From contig VCMS01000551.1 in NCBI GenBank assembly GCA_022539475.1, positions 1 to 30,473 of the forward strand: a stretch of DNA of 30,473 bases, read 5' to 3'. Both the position numbers and the translations under genes were made by a program. Each line of letters begins with the position of its first letter. Position 1 is the stretch's first letter. Below, piece by piece: positions 18,203 through 28,560 of the stretch. Below the pieces are notes generated by a model that searched no databases, was not told the DNA's origin, and saw nothing but the letters and a program-made list of their open reading frames with translations. The stretch comes from Gracilaria domingensis (Eukaryota; Rhodophyta; Florideophyceae; Gracilariales; Gracilariaceae).

Positions 18203-18987
18203 CGTCTTTTCTGAGCGTCGCGCCAATCTGCGAAGGTTGGATTCGCAGGGGCGGCTAGCAGTTCCACCATTCGATGGCAACGTTTCTGGTTTCCAGGCTG
18301 AGCTCCGCTCGCAGAAGGTAGATTGGTCCGGAATACGTTCCGGCTCGGACGGGCGTCAACGACTCCATACTGAGGCACTATTTCGCATTCCGTAATGGGC
18401 ATTAAGCATTCGGAGCGATGTGCCTGGCCCTGTAAAGGTATGACAATAAGGAGACGAAGAATGAACGCGTTGGCGGTCAGGCGCTCCTGTCGAGGAGGAT
18501 TACGGTCCTCCATCAGGGCGTTGGCTTGATATCACCGCCAGAGTGGGCATGCGGGCAATGCCGGGACTTGACGTCCGGCGTTAAGATGCGGTTGCGTCAT
18601 GTAGACTGCTCCGTCGTCGACAAGCAACTTCCGGAACTCGGATGAACATCGTTCCTGTAACAGTGTATGGTTTCATACCCCTTGAACAGACTCGCGAGTG
18701 AGGCAGTGAGGAGTCTGGCTTTAATGGGGAAAAAGGGACAAAAAAGTCTGCCCCCCCCCCCTCCCCCCCCGGGGCGCGTGCGCGTCTTGATACCAGCGGT
18801 GCTCGAGCTGCATTCCCTCATGCTTGGGCAAATGTGAACGAGTTCCAGATAAGGTAATCCGGGCGATTTGTTCTTACCGATAAATGGGCTACAACGTCCG
18901 AACTGATCGGTCCATCCATCAACAAAATCGTACACCGCTCGGCTGCGGAAAACACGTTGCCATACCATCTGTGGAAAAGCCTTATTG
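18203..18987 (-). pseudogene. gag: Gag, C-terminal half, left of gap (noisy)
   Basis: Equivalent to copy A 6523-7289, with the zinc-knuckle region near 18415-18455 damaged by indels. A run of about 20 Cs near 18750-18770 replaces A's sequence and looks like a low-quality stretch. At six positions where A and the right-hand contig differ, this piece carries A's base. Confidence 0.75.
18650..18987. repeat. Overlap duplicated across the gap (left arm)
   Basis: Matches copy A about 6985-7289 and is repeated, cleanly, at 19319-19612 on the other side of the N run. In a real element this gag segment occurs once. The duplication suggests two unmerged contig ends. Confidence 0.75.
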
Positions 18988-19318
18988 NNNNNNNNNNNNN
19001 NNNNNNNNNNNNNNNNNNNNNNNNNNNNNNNNNNNNNNNNNNNNNNNNNNNNNNNNNNNNNNNNNNNNNNNNNNNNNNNNNNNNNNNNNNNNNNNNNNNN
19101 NNNNNNNNNNNNNNNNNNNNNNNNNNNNNNNNNNNNNNNNNNNNNNNNNNNNNNNNNNNNNNNNNNNNNNNNNNNNNNNNNNNNNNNNNNNNNNNNNNNN
19201 NNNNNNNNNNNNNNNNNNNNNNNNNNNNNNNNNNNNNNNNNNNNNNNNNNNNNNNNNNNNNNNNNNNNNNNNNNNNNNNNNNNNNNNNNNNNNNNNNNNN
19301 NNNNNNNNNNNNNNNNNN
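18988..19318. other. Assembly gap, 331 Ns
   Basis: A run of 331 undetermined bases inside gag. The flanks overlap by about 300 bp when placed on copy A, so the true gap may be of negative length or the join may be wrong. Open frames reported through it are meaningless. Confidence 0.98.
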
Positions 19319-20625
19319 ACAGGTGCAGGTTTATCATAACCCCCTTGAACAGAACCTCGCGAGTGAGGCAGTGAGGAGTCTCGGCCTTCTACATGAAGGA
19401 GTCGGCGCGTGCGCGTCTTGATACCAGTGCGTGCTCGAGCTGCATCTCCCTCCGCTTGGGCAAATTGAACGAGTTCCAGATAGGTAATCCGGCGTTTGTT
19501 CTCCCGATAATGGGCTACCAACGTCCGAATTGATCGGTCCAGTCCATCAACAAACATCGTACACCGCTCAGCTGCGGAGAACACGTTGCCACATCTGTGG
19601 AAAGCCTTGTTGAGGCGGGTCGAATAAACGGTTTCCGACTCTTCGGCTCCTTGTTTCGTGTCTCGCAGCGCGAGTATAGCACCTTGTATCGCATTGCCTG
19701 TCGCGTAAGAACGCAGGAGATATTGTACCGCTTCCGGCAGCACGTAACTCCTCCTTCGGAGGCGCGAGACGACCCACGAACCGAATTGAATTGATCTTCG
19801 GCTACACCCGTCAAAAAGTACGGCAGCGCGATGTAAACCTGTGCCTCGCTCATCCGAAGTACATCGGCTTCCGCTACGAAGCGGCTAAGAAAATCCAAGA
19901 CAAGAATTGGATCTTCCCCAGAGAACTGTGGGGCTTTAGCGTGAGCTCCATTTGTCGGAGATGATTTCGCACTTTGCCAGTCCCACGTGGGGTCCTCTGT
20001 GGCGTCGTGTCATCAAGCCGATAATATCGGTAAGATAGTAGCTTCCGATACAGTAAGTTTGTCGGCTTCAACTCCTTCAATCCGAGGTGTCTCCGTCCTT
20101 TCGTACGGCCTCGTGCACCACCAGAAGTGGCTTCAGTAGCCCGCGAACGGGATGCACGATAGCGAGAGCGCTCTTCCGCGCTGTCCGAAGAGTCGGTAGA
20201 CGACCCCTTTTTGGGGCCCTCCTCATCAGAAGAGGATGAAGAAGACGAGTCAGACTCAACCTTGACCTTCTTCTTTGCCGGACGATCCGGGAACGGCGCG
20301 AGTGCTGAAACCCTCAGAAACCGGGGCTCCCGGCGCAACAGCATCAGATACGATGATTTGCTCGACCGTCTCCAGACGGGTAGCCAGGCGGTCCAGGCGT
20401 GCGCAGCCTGCTCGTGCAGACCAGCCGACACCTGTCGGTGTTCCATAATCTGGTTGACATCAGACCGTAAAACACGGACGTCGCTCGAAACATCCCGGAC
20501 ACCGGCTTCATCGAGCCGTTGCCGGAGTTCGTAATGTCCCGGATGAGGCCCACTTGGGAGTTCTGCAGGATGCGAACCTGAGCCTCTAATTCACGGAGGG
20601 TATACTCGTCGGACCGCGACGACAT
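19319..20625 (-). pseudogene. gag: Gag N-terminal half, right of gap
   Basis: This piece supplies the Gag start that copy A lacks: an ATG at 20623-20625 (MSSRSDEYTLRELEAQVRIL), a heptad-rich N-terminus, the Ser-rich KKKVKVESDSS linker and the capsid-like Gag domain (FLSRFVAEADVLRMSEAQ, PYFLTGVAEDQF). Missing bases near 20530, 20400, 20310, 19925 and 19737 break the frame. Against A it has about 2% substitutions, mainly transitions, more than the near-zero seen left of the gap, so it probably comes from a different copy. Confidence 0.8.
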
Positions 20626-21010
20626 AACGTCAACCGCTGCGGCGGCATCAGCGCAGGTGCGGTTTCAGTTGGCCCACGAGTGGGTGGGGTCCCGTTATCA
20701 GAACGGCGGCCCCGGAAGCCGGTTTCGGGTCGCCATTGCCTGGGACCTCCAGTGCGTCCTTCGGCAACGGAGGCAAACTTGCCGGCAAGCCGGACGAACC
20801 GGGCACAGAAGCGGCACGTGGCGCGCCACTCCTGCGACGGGACGACATCGTTCACCGACACAGTCGGCCAATGGCAACCAAAACAACTTCCGAAAACGGA
20901 CAATGAGAGAACCGTAAGAACGGATATTCCCAGCTATCTGGGCTCCAAACAAACGAACCAACTCCAACGAACTTTGGCCAATAAGCCGATTCTAAGTCGG
21001 GAGACCAGTT
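20626..21010 (-). other. Leader between 5' LTR and gag
   Basis: About 385 bp of untranslated leader, with the PBS at its LTR end and presumably the packaging signal. No conserved ORF is seen. Confidence 0.6.
20990..21007 (-). promoter_or_regulatory. tRNA primer-binding site
   Basis: In element sense, TGGTCTCCCGACTTAGAA starts 3 bases after the 5' LTR end. Its complement ends CGGGAGACCA, a proper tRNA 3' end: CCA, discriminator A, then a 7-base acceptor strand. The acceptor end resembles that of yeast-type tRNA-Tyr, but I cannot assign the tRNA with certainty. Confidence 0.65.
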
Positions 21011-21859
21011 TGTGGTGCAAAACCCTCGACGGGAAAACAACAAGCCGCGTCGCGGACGAGCACCTCAGGGTGTTCAGGCCCTGCTCCCTGTGAAGGGCAG
21101 TCGAGCGGCAGAACCCTCCGATAGGGCCAACACGAGCCGGTGTAAATCCGGTGGCCCCGATCTGGGCGTGCAGTCGGAGGTAGAAGGGGTAGAATCGGCG
21201 TAGGTATCCGGATGGTTCCGGCGAGCCACAGCGAGTGGGGTATCCAGCCCAACGGTATGGGACGACAAAAGATCAACAAACGAGCCGCACTGCGGAGCAC
21301 TGACTCGCGATAAGCGGGGAAAACTCCCGAGACAAATAAAACAAACCTACAATGTAGGGCAGAGTAGCGAAAGCCGTAAGACGGAAATGACAACAATAAA
21401 ATAGATAAGAAAAGTGCCGTGACGACGGATTAGTACTCCTCAGGGACGGAGGTTGGTTGATCAGCCGGAATTGCGGCGTATTCCCCAGGATGGGCTGGTG
21501 ACCGTGCGCAAGCGGCAAGAAGATCAGAGCCAAAGGCCTCGTTGAGGTTTACTTCCCGTACAGTGGCGGCAAGTGCCGCCACTTATATACGGCACTTGAA
21601 AATATCAATTAAAATATCTAACTATCCGGCGCTGCCGGCCAATACACTACAGTGTGCAACCGTGGCAGGCTTGCCACGGCGCACCCGCTATCGGGCCAAC
21701 TTGGCACACGTGTGCAGAAATACTACCCTTCCTAGGCATACCCCAAAATAGGGCACTACCCCAGTAGCCTCTCATAACCTGAGGTGTCGAAGCCGGTAAC
21801 GATCAACAAACTATGAAAAGCACCTCGGTGCATCCCCACAAAGGGCGTTTTGCTCTACA
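21011..21859 (-). mobile_element. 5' LTR of copy B
   Basis: An 849-bp terminal repeat paired with 9521-10379, with the same TGTGGTGCAAAAC start and TGCTCTACA end on +. It carries the TATA box at 21582-21589 and the 9-bp inverted repeat at 21563-21582. The outer flank starts CAAAG, which does not match TGAAC left of the other LTR. The divergence from that LTR and the missing target duplication fit the two ends coming from different insertions. Confidence 0.88.
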
Positions 21860-21979
21860 CAAAGGAATCATTCACGTTGCCTTCTGCAAAAGAAAGCAGC
21901 AGAAGAAAGGTTTTTTGTCTCCATAATCCATCATAGCGTTGTCCTTTCTACGCAGATACGCTGAGCTCCATGCATTGGC

Positions 21980-22490
21980 ATGTCCGACAGGGCGAGGTCG
22001 TCCGAAGAGCGACCAGTTTGTTCTTGCCGAGTGCTACCACAACAGCCTCTTTGTTTGACGAAGATACCTCCAAATGGGAGCAATCATAGATGCGTACTTC
22101 GACGAAAAACCAGTGACGATGAAACGCCGGATATGCCATTAGTTAAGAATTCGTTTTGCAAGGTTTGGAAACTGAACTATCCTACATTTCGGATCATGAA
22201 GAAGGGTAGCGATTTTTGTGACACTTGCACGAAACTTCGTACCACTCTGCAGAATACCGCGGACGCAACGCCTCAAGAAGCACTTCGTCAAGCCCTCGGG
22301 AAGCATCGTAGAGAGGCTCTAGTCGAATTTAAGTACTACAAGGAAGTTCACGGGCGAGCAAGAACTATGCGAACATCACTGCATGTGGTGTTTGATTTTG
22401 CGGAAAAAGTCTTACTGCCGCATCTCTTGCGGCATCCAGGGCAGTTACATTTCGTTACCCGGTCTAAAGTTTGATTTCTTCGGTGTACAT
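21980..22490 (+). pseudogene. Transposase-like gene fragment, interrupted by element C
   Basis: A + strand reading frame with KVWKLNYPTFRIMKKGSDFC, a CDTC pair, and HVVFDFAEKVLLPHLLRHPG followed by LHFVT. After a one-base frameshift at about 22460 come LKFDFFG and then the LTR of element C. This order (SDFC-x2-C, a His/Arg-rich helix, a FDFA/FD-AQ motif, then FGV-type motif) matches a large repeat-associated family found in many animal and protist genomes, possibly the DUF7869 type, thought to be transposon-derived. The name is recalled, not checked. The first 50 residues from 21980 look out of frame. It is broken by a frameshift and by the insertion. Confidence 0.5.
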
Positions 22491-23297
22491 TGTTGTGCAA
22501 AAACCCAGCGATGGGAAAGACACGCAAAGGCGGTTCAGACCCTCTCTCAAGAGGCGAGCACAGCAGTAGAGCGCTCCCACAGGTACGACACGGCAATGCC
22601 GGGTGTAAGACCGGGTCGACCCTTCCCAAGTAATGGAGGGAGCGAAGCGGCGAAGAAGAAGCGTCCAGCGGTAGAGAACACACGACACAAGTCGGCAGTA
22701 GCGTCACGTGCGTAGCACGCGTACCACGAGTGTGGCGATGACACCGAGAGCGGTAATAGCCCACGCGAGTGTGTCGAGCCACGAACGGTATGCACCGTAC
22801 ACCAAGTAGTGCTACCTGTATAACAGGGACAGAAATAAAGAAAACACACACAAAGTAAACACGCGAAAGCGGTAGTGTGTTAATGATGCGCGAGGCGGAT
22901 GATGAGCCCTGCACAAGGTGCCGACTCTCCGGAGGAGGATATCGATCACCAAGGGTGAAACATCAGAGCCGAACACTCGGTTGGTTCGTTTACTTCCCCG
23001 ACAATGGGTGCAGCTCAACCTACTAAGTAGTGTAGAGTGCCAACCCACTGTCAAGCGGTGTAGCGAAATATCTAGAATAAACATCTAAAATACCCCAACT
23101 AATGGGTGCAAACTTCCCACACGTGTGTGACCCACCGGCTAAGCCGTGCGCCTCATAACACTAATTCTAATATTAAGTATACCCAAGAATGGGCTGATCT
23201 CACCAGTTACTCATACTGTGTGCCACCACCTCCCGGCATCGCCGTGCATGTTATGAATCGCATCAGCGAAGGAGTCCCGCAATCGCGTTGCACTACA
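22491..23297 (-). mobile_element. 3' LTR of decayed element C
   Basis: 807 bp. On + it starts TGTTGTGCAAAAACCC and ends TTGCACTACA, in parallel with the copy B LTR ends. Shared blocks include CCGGGTGTAAGACCGGGT (B: CCGGGTGTAAATCCGGG), an AT-rich segment at 23067-23094 and CACACGTGTG at 23118-23127. Most of the rest has diverged, so C is a sister subfamily. The second LTR lies beyond the window. Confidence 0.78.
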
Positions 23298-23310
23298 TTT
23301 CCCCCTCCTT
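23298..23310 (-). promoter_or_regulatory. Polypurine tract of element C
   Basis: AAGGAGGGGGAAA in element sense, directly before TGTAGTGCAA of the LTR, equivalent to 10380-10392. Confidence 0.78.
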
Positions 23311-23359
23311 AGGGTGCGAGACGACCACGCGAGCGATTTCGTTTTCCTCCTCTGGAGTG

Positions 23360-23367
23360 TATTTAAG
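23360..23367 (+). promoter_or_regulatory. TATA box of the antisense gene in C
   Basis: TATTTAAG, 62 bp inside the LTR edge, aligned with TATATAAG at 10440-10447. Confidence 0.5.
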
Positions 23368-23535
23368 CACGTCGGCATGACGGTCTCCAATCCGGCCTCC
23401 CCGGTCTCTTCTAACGGCGACTCCGGTCCACCCCTCTCCACGCGTACTGCGGTAGTGTCTCCTCCGATACCTCGGCGCGCTCTCCCTTCTCTCTCGCTTC
23501 CAGCGCTTTCGTCTCTTCCTCGCGCGCTTCCCGCG

Positions 23536-25414
23536 ATGCCGAACCCGAATCAGGGTAGCAACCAACCGCCTGGCGGGTCTCAGAACCAATACGTTGGTGG
23601 TTTCGCTGGGCCTTCACACCCTTCCTCCTCTGGAGTGCCTCTCTCACAGCCGTCTTCCGCTGGCATTCCGTTTCCGCAACCGGTCAATCCGGGATTTCAC
23701 ACGGCTCCTCTTCCCCAGACGGGTGGTCAACTTCCGCCCCCGGCGTCTGTACCGCAGTGAACTGGATCGCTCCTGCTGTTCCGGTCCAACCGGTAGTCAA
23801 CCCGTATGCGGGCGCGTGGGCGTCGTATGACGAACTCGACAACGTCGACCCTCGCAGCAATCCCACACCGTTCTTACGGGCTCCGTGGTTTCATCCGCAA
23901 GGCGTGACCAATCGTTCCCTCGTCGAGGCGTATGCCGATGGCAGTGGTCACCTCCCAGGAGGCGTGCACGTCTGGATGACGTGACGTTCGACTGCATTAC
24001 CGGATTACCGTGCCTACCAACGCGCTCGTCCACCATCGTGGTCAGTCGCACAACTCCGCCCGAGCGGCCATGGTTCGCGTAGCGCACATGCGCATGTTTC
24101 GCACGTACTCAGAGCGCCCGATTCCGGCGAACTTCCGTTTCGACGTGGCCTTCTTCCGAACACTCGGCGAAATCCAATATGGAGAGAATCTTGCCCGGCT
24201 CGCCGGTGTGTGGAGCGTTACCAGAACGTCCCCGTTCACCAGGATCTCCTGTGCTGGACCCGTCCGCTTCTGCGTGCAGAATTTCGATATCTCCCACGCG
24301 TACCGCGGTCCAACTACCTTCAAACAATGATCCGTCCCGAACGACGTGCCCGCTCCCGATGGGGTTACCTTATCCCGTATCAAAACACGGAGTCAAACCG
24401 GATTCGTCCGCGCCACATGCGTGGAGATATGTTCCTCTCCCCTTTGTGTGGGCGTCCGTGGAGGTCTGCCGTGGCTGTTACGTGGAACTCCCCCCCTGTC
24501 TCACGTATGTGGGTAGTAGGCTCGTGACAAACCCGTTTACGGATGGTGGAGCGTTGTCCTCACGGAGTGGGCGGCGCGAACAGCGGTGTATCTCCTCAAC
24601 GAGGTATATGACCAGTATCGACTGTGGTTCATTCCCCCGCGCTTGCGGCAACTCATCCGAGCCTTGGATCTCACTATCCCGCTTGGCGGTAATGGAAACT
24701 TCTCGGAAGTCATGTGCCTCTTGCGAGTGATTGATGGAGTCGACTGGAACCAGGTTCCTCGTTCGCAGAGCGCGCGCGACGAAGGCATCTTGCCATTGAC
24801 CGGTCTCCGGGTCGCAGGTCCCCACTGTCGGGTGATTACATCTACTACGACCCTGGACACGGGTGCCGATTACCAACGCCGAGGCGGAACTTCTTCGGAA
24901 TGCCGAGCGAGTCATCCCTCCGGGGCACCCAACGGGTTTCATCATGACTGATGAGTTCTTTCACCCTGTCGGGGATCAAAACATCATGGTTGATGACGCT
25001 CCCGATGACGGTGACGACTATGGCGATGACAACTTCGCAGCAGCTCCGGTGGAGGGGGCAGTACCTGCTTCAGCAGTGCCAGGTCCCCAAGCGGGTGTCG
25101 ACGCGATCTTCTCGACTCCGGTGAATGTTCCCTCTGCGCCTCTAGCGGCTCCTGGGCCCGTAGTGGCTCCTGTTCCTACGCCTGTGGCGGTTCCGACTCC
25201 AGCGGAGAATGTTGCTTCGCCTGCGATGGCGGCGTCGGCTACGCCGAACGAAGCCGCGAACGCGGGACTTACCGACGAAGCACGGGCTGCCGTGATAGCT
25301 CAATTCCTCAGCGAGGCTGGTATCTCCGACTCGACATCTGGCGACGTCTTGCAGATGCGCGACGCGCTAATTGCGCAGCTTGCGAACGCTGGAGACCAGC
25401 AGGAATCCGAGTAA
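23536..25414 (+). pseudogene. Antisense accessory gene of element C, decayed
   Basis: Homologue of the copy B antisense gene, now in several frames. The ATG at 23536 (MPNPNQG) aligns with B's MSNAPNG. Recognisable blocks are LRAPWFHPQGV (about 23876; B: AQAPWFDAEAV), FDVAFFRTLGEIQYGENLA (24142), LLCWTRPLLRAEFRYL (24243), RWGYLIPYQNTE (24360), YDQYRLWFIP (24607), IRALDL (24655), IPPGHPTGF (24914), a DDGDD stretch and RAAVIAQFLSEAGI (25288) before the TAA at 25412-25414. At least four frameshifts and a TGA at 23982 break it. The last 184 codons (24863-25414) are still open. Amino-acid identity with B in the blocks is roughly half, with conservative changes, which suggests selection on the protein before decay. 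Confidence 0.7.
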
Positions 25415-25927
25415 CTCGTGCAGCTTCTCCTCTAGGGAGTCCTTCCTAGCTGATACCCAATAACTTGGCCGTTGTGTGCTCGACTAGCGAGCCACAACAT
25501 AGTAACATTGACCAGTAAACTGTGAACTTCTCTTGATCTCAAGACTTCTTCCCTTCTTCCAAGGTGTATACTCTTAACTTCTCCCTTCCGGGTGATCTTC
25601 CTCTTACGAGTGCTTCTTCCTCTTACGAGTGCTTCTTCTCTTCTGAGCTTCCTTTTCCTCTTCATAGAGTCTTCTTCCTCTTGCGAGTGCTTCTTAACTT
25701 CTCCTCTTCCTGAGGCTTACTATTCGAACTTCAACTGTCCTCTCAATAGAGTGTCTCCTCACCACGCGAGTAGCGGTACAGTACTCCTCTGGAGGTTGTC
25801 GCAGCGTTCCTCGATTGAGTGTTGTGGTTCGTAGAACCGTTCGTGCGCGGTACGCGATAAGCTTCCGTCTCCAGCGACGTGTGTTAACCGACCATCGCTT
25901 GATGTAGATTAGCCGGCAACGCCGTGT
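25415..25927. other. Element C spacer between convergent genes
   Basis: T/C-rich non-coding spacer equivalent to 12233-12740. It contains the 19-bp tandem array and further palindromes such as CTCT-CAAT-AGAG and CTCC-TCT-GGAG. Confidence 0.6.
25600..25695. repeat. 19-bp tandem stem-loop repeats in C
   Basis: Five units of 19-20 bp: 25600-25618 and 25619-25637 are identical (CCTCTTACGAGTGCTTCTT), followed by variants at 25638-25656, 25657-25676 and 25677-25695. Each holds a CTCTT-GAG or CTCTT-AGAG inverted repeat. The array sits where copies A and B have CCGC-N5-GCGG stem-loops. Confidence 0.8.
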
Positions 25928-26100
25928 TAGTACGACCGGTGGTACTGCACGATCTTCGATCGGGGTAGGTGCTCCACGGGTTCGTCCGAGTCCCCGACGG
26001 CGGATAGCCATACCAGCGTACCTGTACTGAACATACCCCTTCGGGTTCCAACTGTGCCCCACTATGTGGTCGACAACGAACTCTTTCGAGTAAACTCCCC
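25928..26100 (-). pseudogene. Element C chromodomain remnant
   Basis: Minus-strand translation gives KEFVVDHIVGH, then after +1 shifts RWYGY and VEHLPRSKIVQYHR before a TAA (25928-25930). These match EEYVIDRLVSH, RWYGY and IEHLPRSKVLQYHR of copy B. Two frameshifts inside the domain make it non-functional. Confidence 0.7.
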
Positions 26101-27560
26101 GCTCGAGCTCTTCCTGCGAAGGGTCGTCAGCGTGTCGCGGCCGGTGCCGTTACATAGTCACCAGCGTGCTGTGAGTTTCTCCTGACGCCTTCGCGGTAAG
26201 TGTGTCCTCCGCTGAGTGGTCGCTTCCGGAATCCGGGTCTTCTCAAGCAGCTTCGCCGCTTCGGCGGGTCCGCGAACGGCTAGTTCATGCGGCAGTTCCC
26301 GTCTTGACGGTGAAGGCGAACGCGGAGGCGGATTGTTCACCACCGCACGTGCCGGTTCACGTGACGACACGCGACGTTTCGCGGTGGTGCACTCCACGAT
26401 TTGATTGGCCCATTGTGTTGGCGCGCGCTGCGCACCCCAAGTATTTGTGTGTGCGCAGCGCTCCTGCAGATGCAGCTGTGCGTTTTTCCCTAAATCCAGG
26501 GCTGTAATTCCGTAATCATTCAGCGAGGCGTGCGCCGTCATGACTTATCGAACGTCATGACGTGCCGAACTTGCGACTTCCCCAAGTGGCTGCAACGGTT
26601 CACTACCATGTGCGAACCGGGGTGCTTGATCTTCGCTTCAGCGGCGTTCTTTCTCTTCTTCTTGCCTCTTGCAGTGTCTACGATACCGGATCTGCCGTGA
26701 CTACCCTTACAGCGCGCCTGCATAGCGGTTTGCGCGGTCGTCAGTCGCTGGATGCGGCAACTGCGCGTCCGGAATTACTCCGTATTACAGTAATCCAGCT
26801 TCGCTGTAGCCCTGCTCTGCGAGGAAGTTCGGGTTGTTTCTTATCAACTTCCGGCCTTGCCGTGGAAACTGCCGCGAACGAGAGCATTGCTCCGCGTCGC
26901 TGCGTCCGTGCGACTGCATGTGCGCGTGATTCCTCGTGACAATTCCCCAGATGGGGTGAGCTACCAGTATCCTGGAGACAACCTTGAGTTCCGTTCGTGC
27001 GTGCGGATCGTGTCCTTCTGTAAGGTCGCGATTCCTTCGTGAAGTTGATGTATCCATCCGAGAGTTTGCGCGACAGCGGCCGACTGCGGCGCGTCCTCGC
27101 GACTTCAACACGCGGAAGCGAGGTGATCCTTCCCACTGACAGTGGTGTCGCGTAGCAACTACGTCTTCGACGGCTTGTCCTGAGGCGAAGCTCTTGCCTC
27201 TGCTTCATTACTTTCCGGGAATCACGGTGCGCGACGGTAGCGACACGCGGTGACTCACTCTGCCGCGACAACGCGTGAATTCCTCTCCCCACTCCTTAGG
27301 TGGAGCGTTTACGGGGAGCATCATCACGTCTTTGACGGTGGCTCTATGTAACAGACGCTGTGAAACGCGATTTCACCAGCGGCTGTATGTTCCGTACCTC
27401 GGCTTGCGATCGTATATAATCGGTTACGATTCTGCGAGACCCCGTGTTGGGTGACGGAGCCCCACATGGGTGTCAGTGTTCTGCGACGAGTTCCTCGGTT
27501 TCTCTGTCTGTCCAGCTTCCTGCTGTGTCGTCCGAAAGTACTTCCGTGTGAACGTTGGGA
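26101..27560 (-). pseudogene. Element C integrase tail, unreadable
   Basis: Occupies the place of the long integrase tail. No continuous frame is seen and only weak Ser/Arg-rich similarity to A and B remains. Several short palindromes such as CCCC-AGAT-GGGG (26945-26956) and CCACTGACAGTGG (27134-27146) occur. Confidence 0.4.
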
Positions 27561-27730
27561 CCTCTCACCACGCGATCGCGGGAGAAACGTCATGAGCGTC
27601 ACCAACTTCATTACGGGCTGTGTCCTTGTTCACGCTGCAACGCGGTACGACATCAGCGTGGGTGAAGCTTTGTGGCGCCGCTCACTTTTCAGGGTTGTAC
27701 TCCTTCCTGATAAAGGCGAAGGTTTCCCAC
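27560..27730 (-). pseudogene. Element C integrase GPY/F remnant
   Basis: The + strand GAAGCTTTGTGGCGCC and TTTTCAGGGTTGTACTCCTTCC blocks match copy A 2695-2740, which codes for the stretch just before the GPY/F module. Frames are broken. Confidence 0.55.
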
Positions 27731-28156
27731 TTTCCAGTGGCTCAGGTGCCCGATACCTCGCTCTATTCTGTCCTCTCAGTATACTCAAAAATATCCGAGC
27801 CATTCATCTCACCGTCCCTGGGCTACTGTTTGTTACACGGCGCGCTATGCGTATTGTGTGCTGATGTGCGCTCTAGATAGCTTCTACCCTGACCTCTGCT
27901 CGTGACTTTCGACTATTACGCGGGGTGTAACACCTACGGGCGAATTATAGCATACTACTACTCTCTCGCGTGTGCATAGATGAATCAGGTGAACGTATCC
28001 AGCTTTGCTGATGTTCAACCGCAACTCTTGCGCTGAATAGCTCTCCGACCTCTAATGCTATACTATCGTAATCTGATCCGACGAGCATATGAATACGACG
28101 AGTATGTCGTGCTTGACACTGTGCGTTAATACATAACTCATAAAACTCCGAGGTGG

Positions 28157-28560
28157 CTAGTATCTACTACGCATTACATCACGGTATCTCCGAGTGTAGA
28201 CCGAATCCCAGTTTTCGGGCTGTTCAACAGTATAAGCCGCAACTTCGGAGAGCATGTGTCGTCCGTTAAACCGTTCGGAACTTGCCCACTTGCATTTGGG
28301 GATGATACGTCGTCGTGAAGAGATTCTTTCACGATCGAGTATCCGACACACATCTGGAAGAAACGTGCAGTTAATACTGCGGACATTATCTGAGAGGAGA
28401 TTGACCGGGACGTAGTACCATAAACCTAATGGCGAACGAATGCCTCATGCAACCGCTGGCGTGCTGGAATCGAGCTTCAACGGAACTGTCGCGGACTAGC
28501 TTACTGAATCACTATCCGTGTATAACGAAGTAAGCAACCGATTTCATACTCGGACAGTAC
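28157..28560 (-). pseudogene. Element C integrase core remnant
   Basis: Minus-strand ORF 28157-28351 reads CRILDRER, then SERFNGRHML and PENWDSVYT, matching [18 protein letters not shown] and PSEWDQYT of A, so the catalytic Glu is still in place. The DNA further right (28380-28460) matches the second catalytic Asp region of A (3200-3290) with indels. Confidence 0.65.

Noticed and set aside
18745..18772. C/G-run as a quadruplex element
   Set aside because: Copies A and the right contig have ordinary sequence here. It lies in the noisy contig end, so it is most likely an error.
18884..19421. Open frames running through the N gap
   Set aside because: They are produced by undetermined bases.
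9521..21859. Target-site duplication around copy B (TGAAC left, CAAAG right)
   Set aside because: The five bases do not match, nor do nearby offsets. This fits the chimera evidence at the gap.
22482..22500. The host-gene FGVHCC reading continuing into the LTR as a retained motif
   Set aside because: The second TGT codons belong to the LTR start (TGTTGTGCAAAA), which is shared with the other LTRs. The match is chance.
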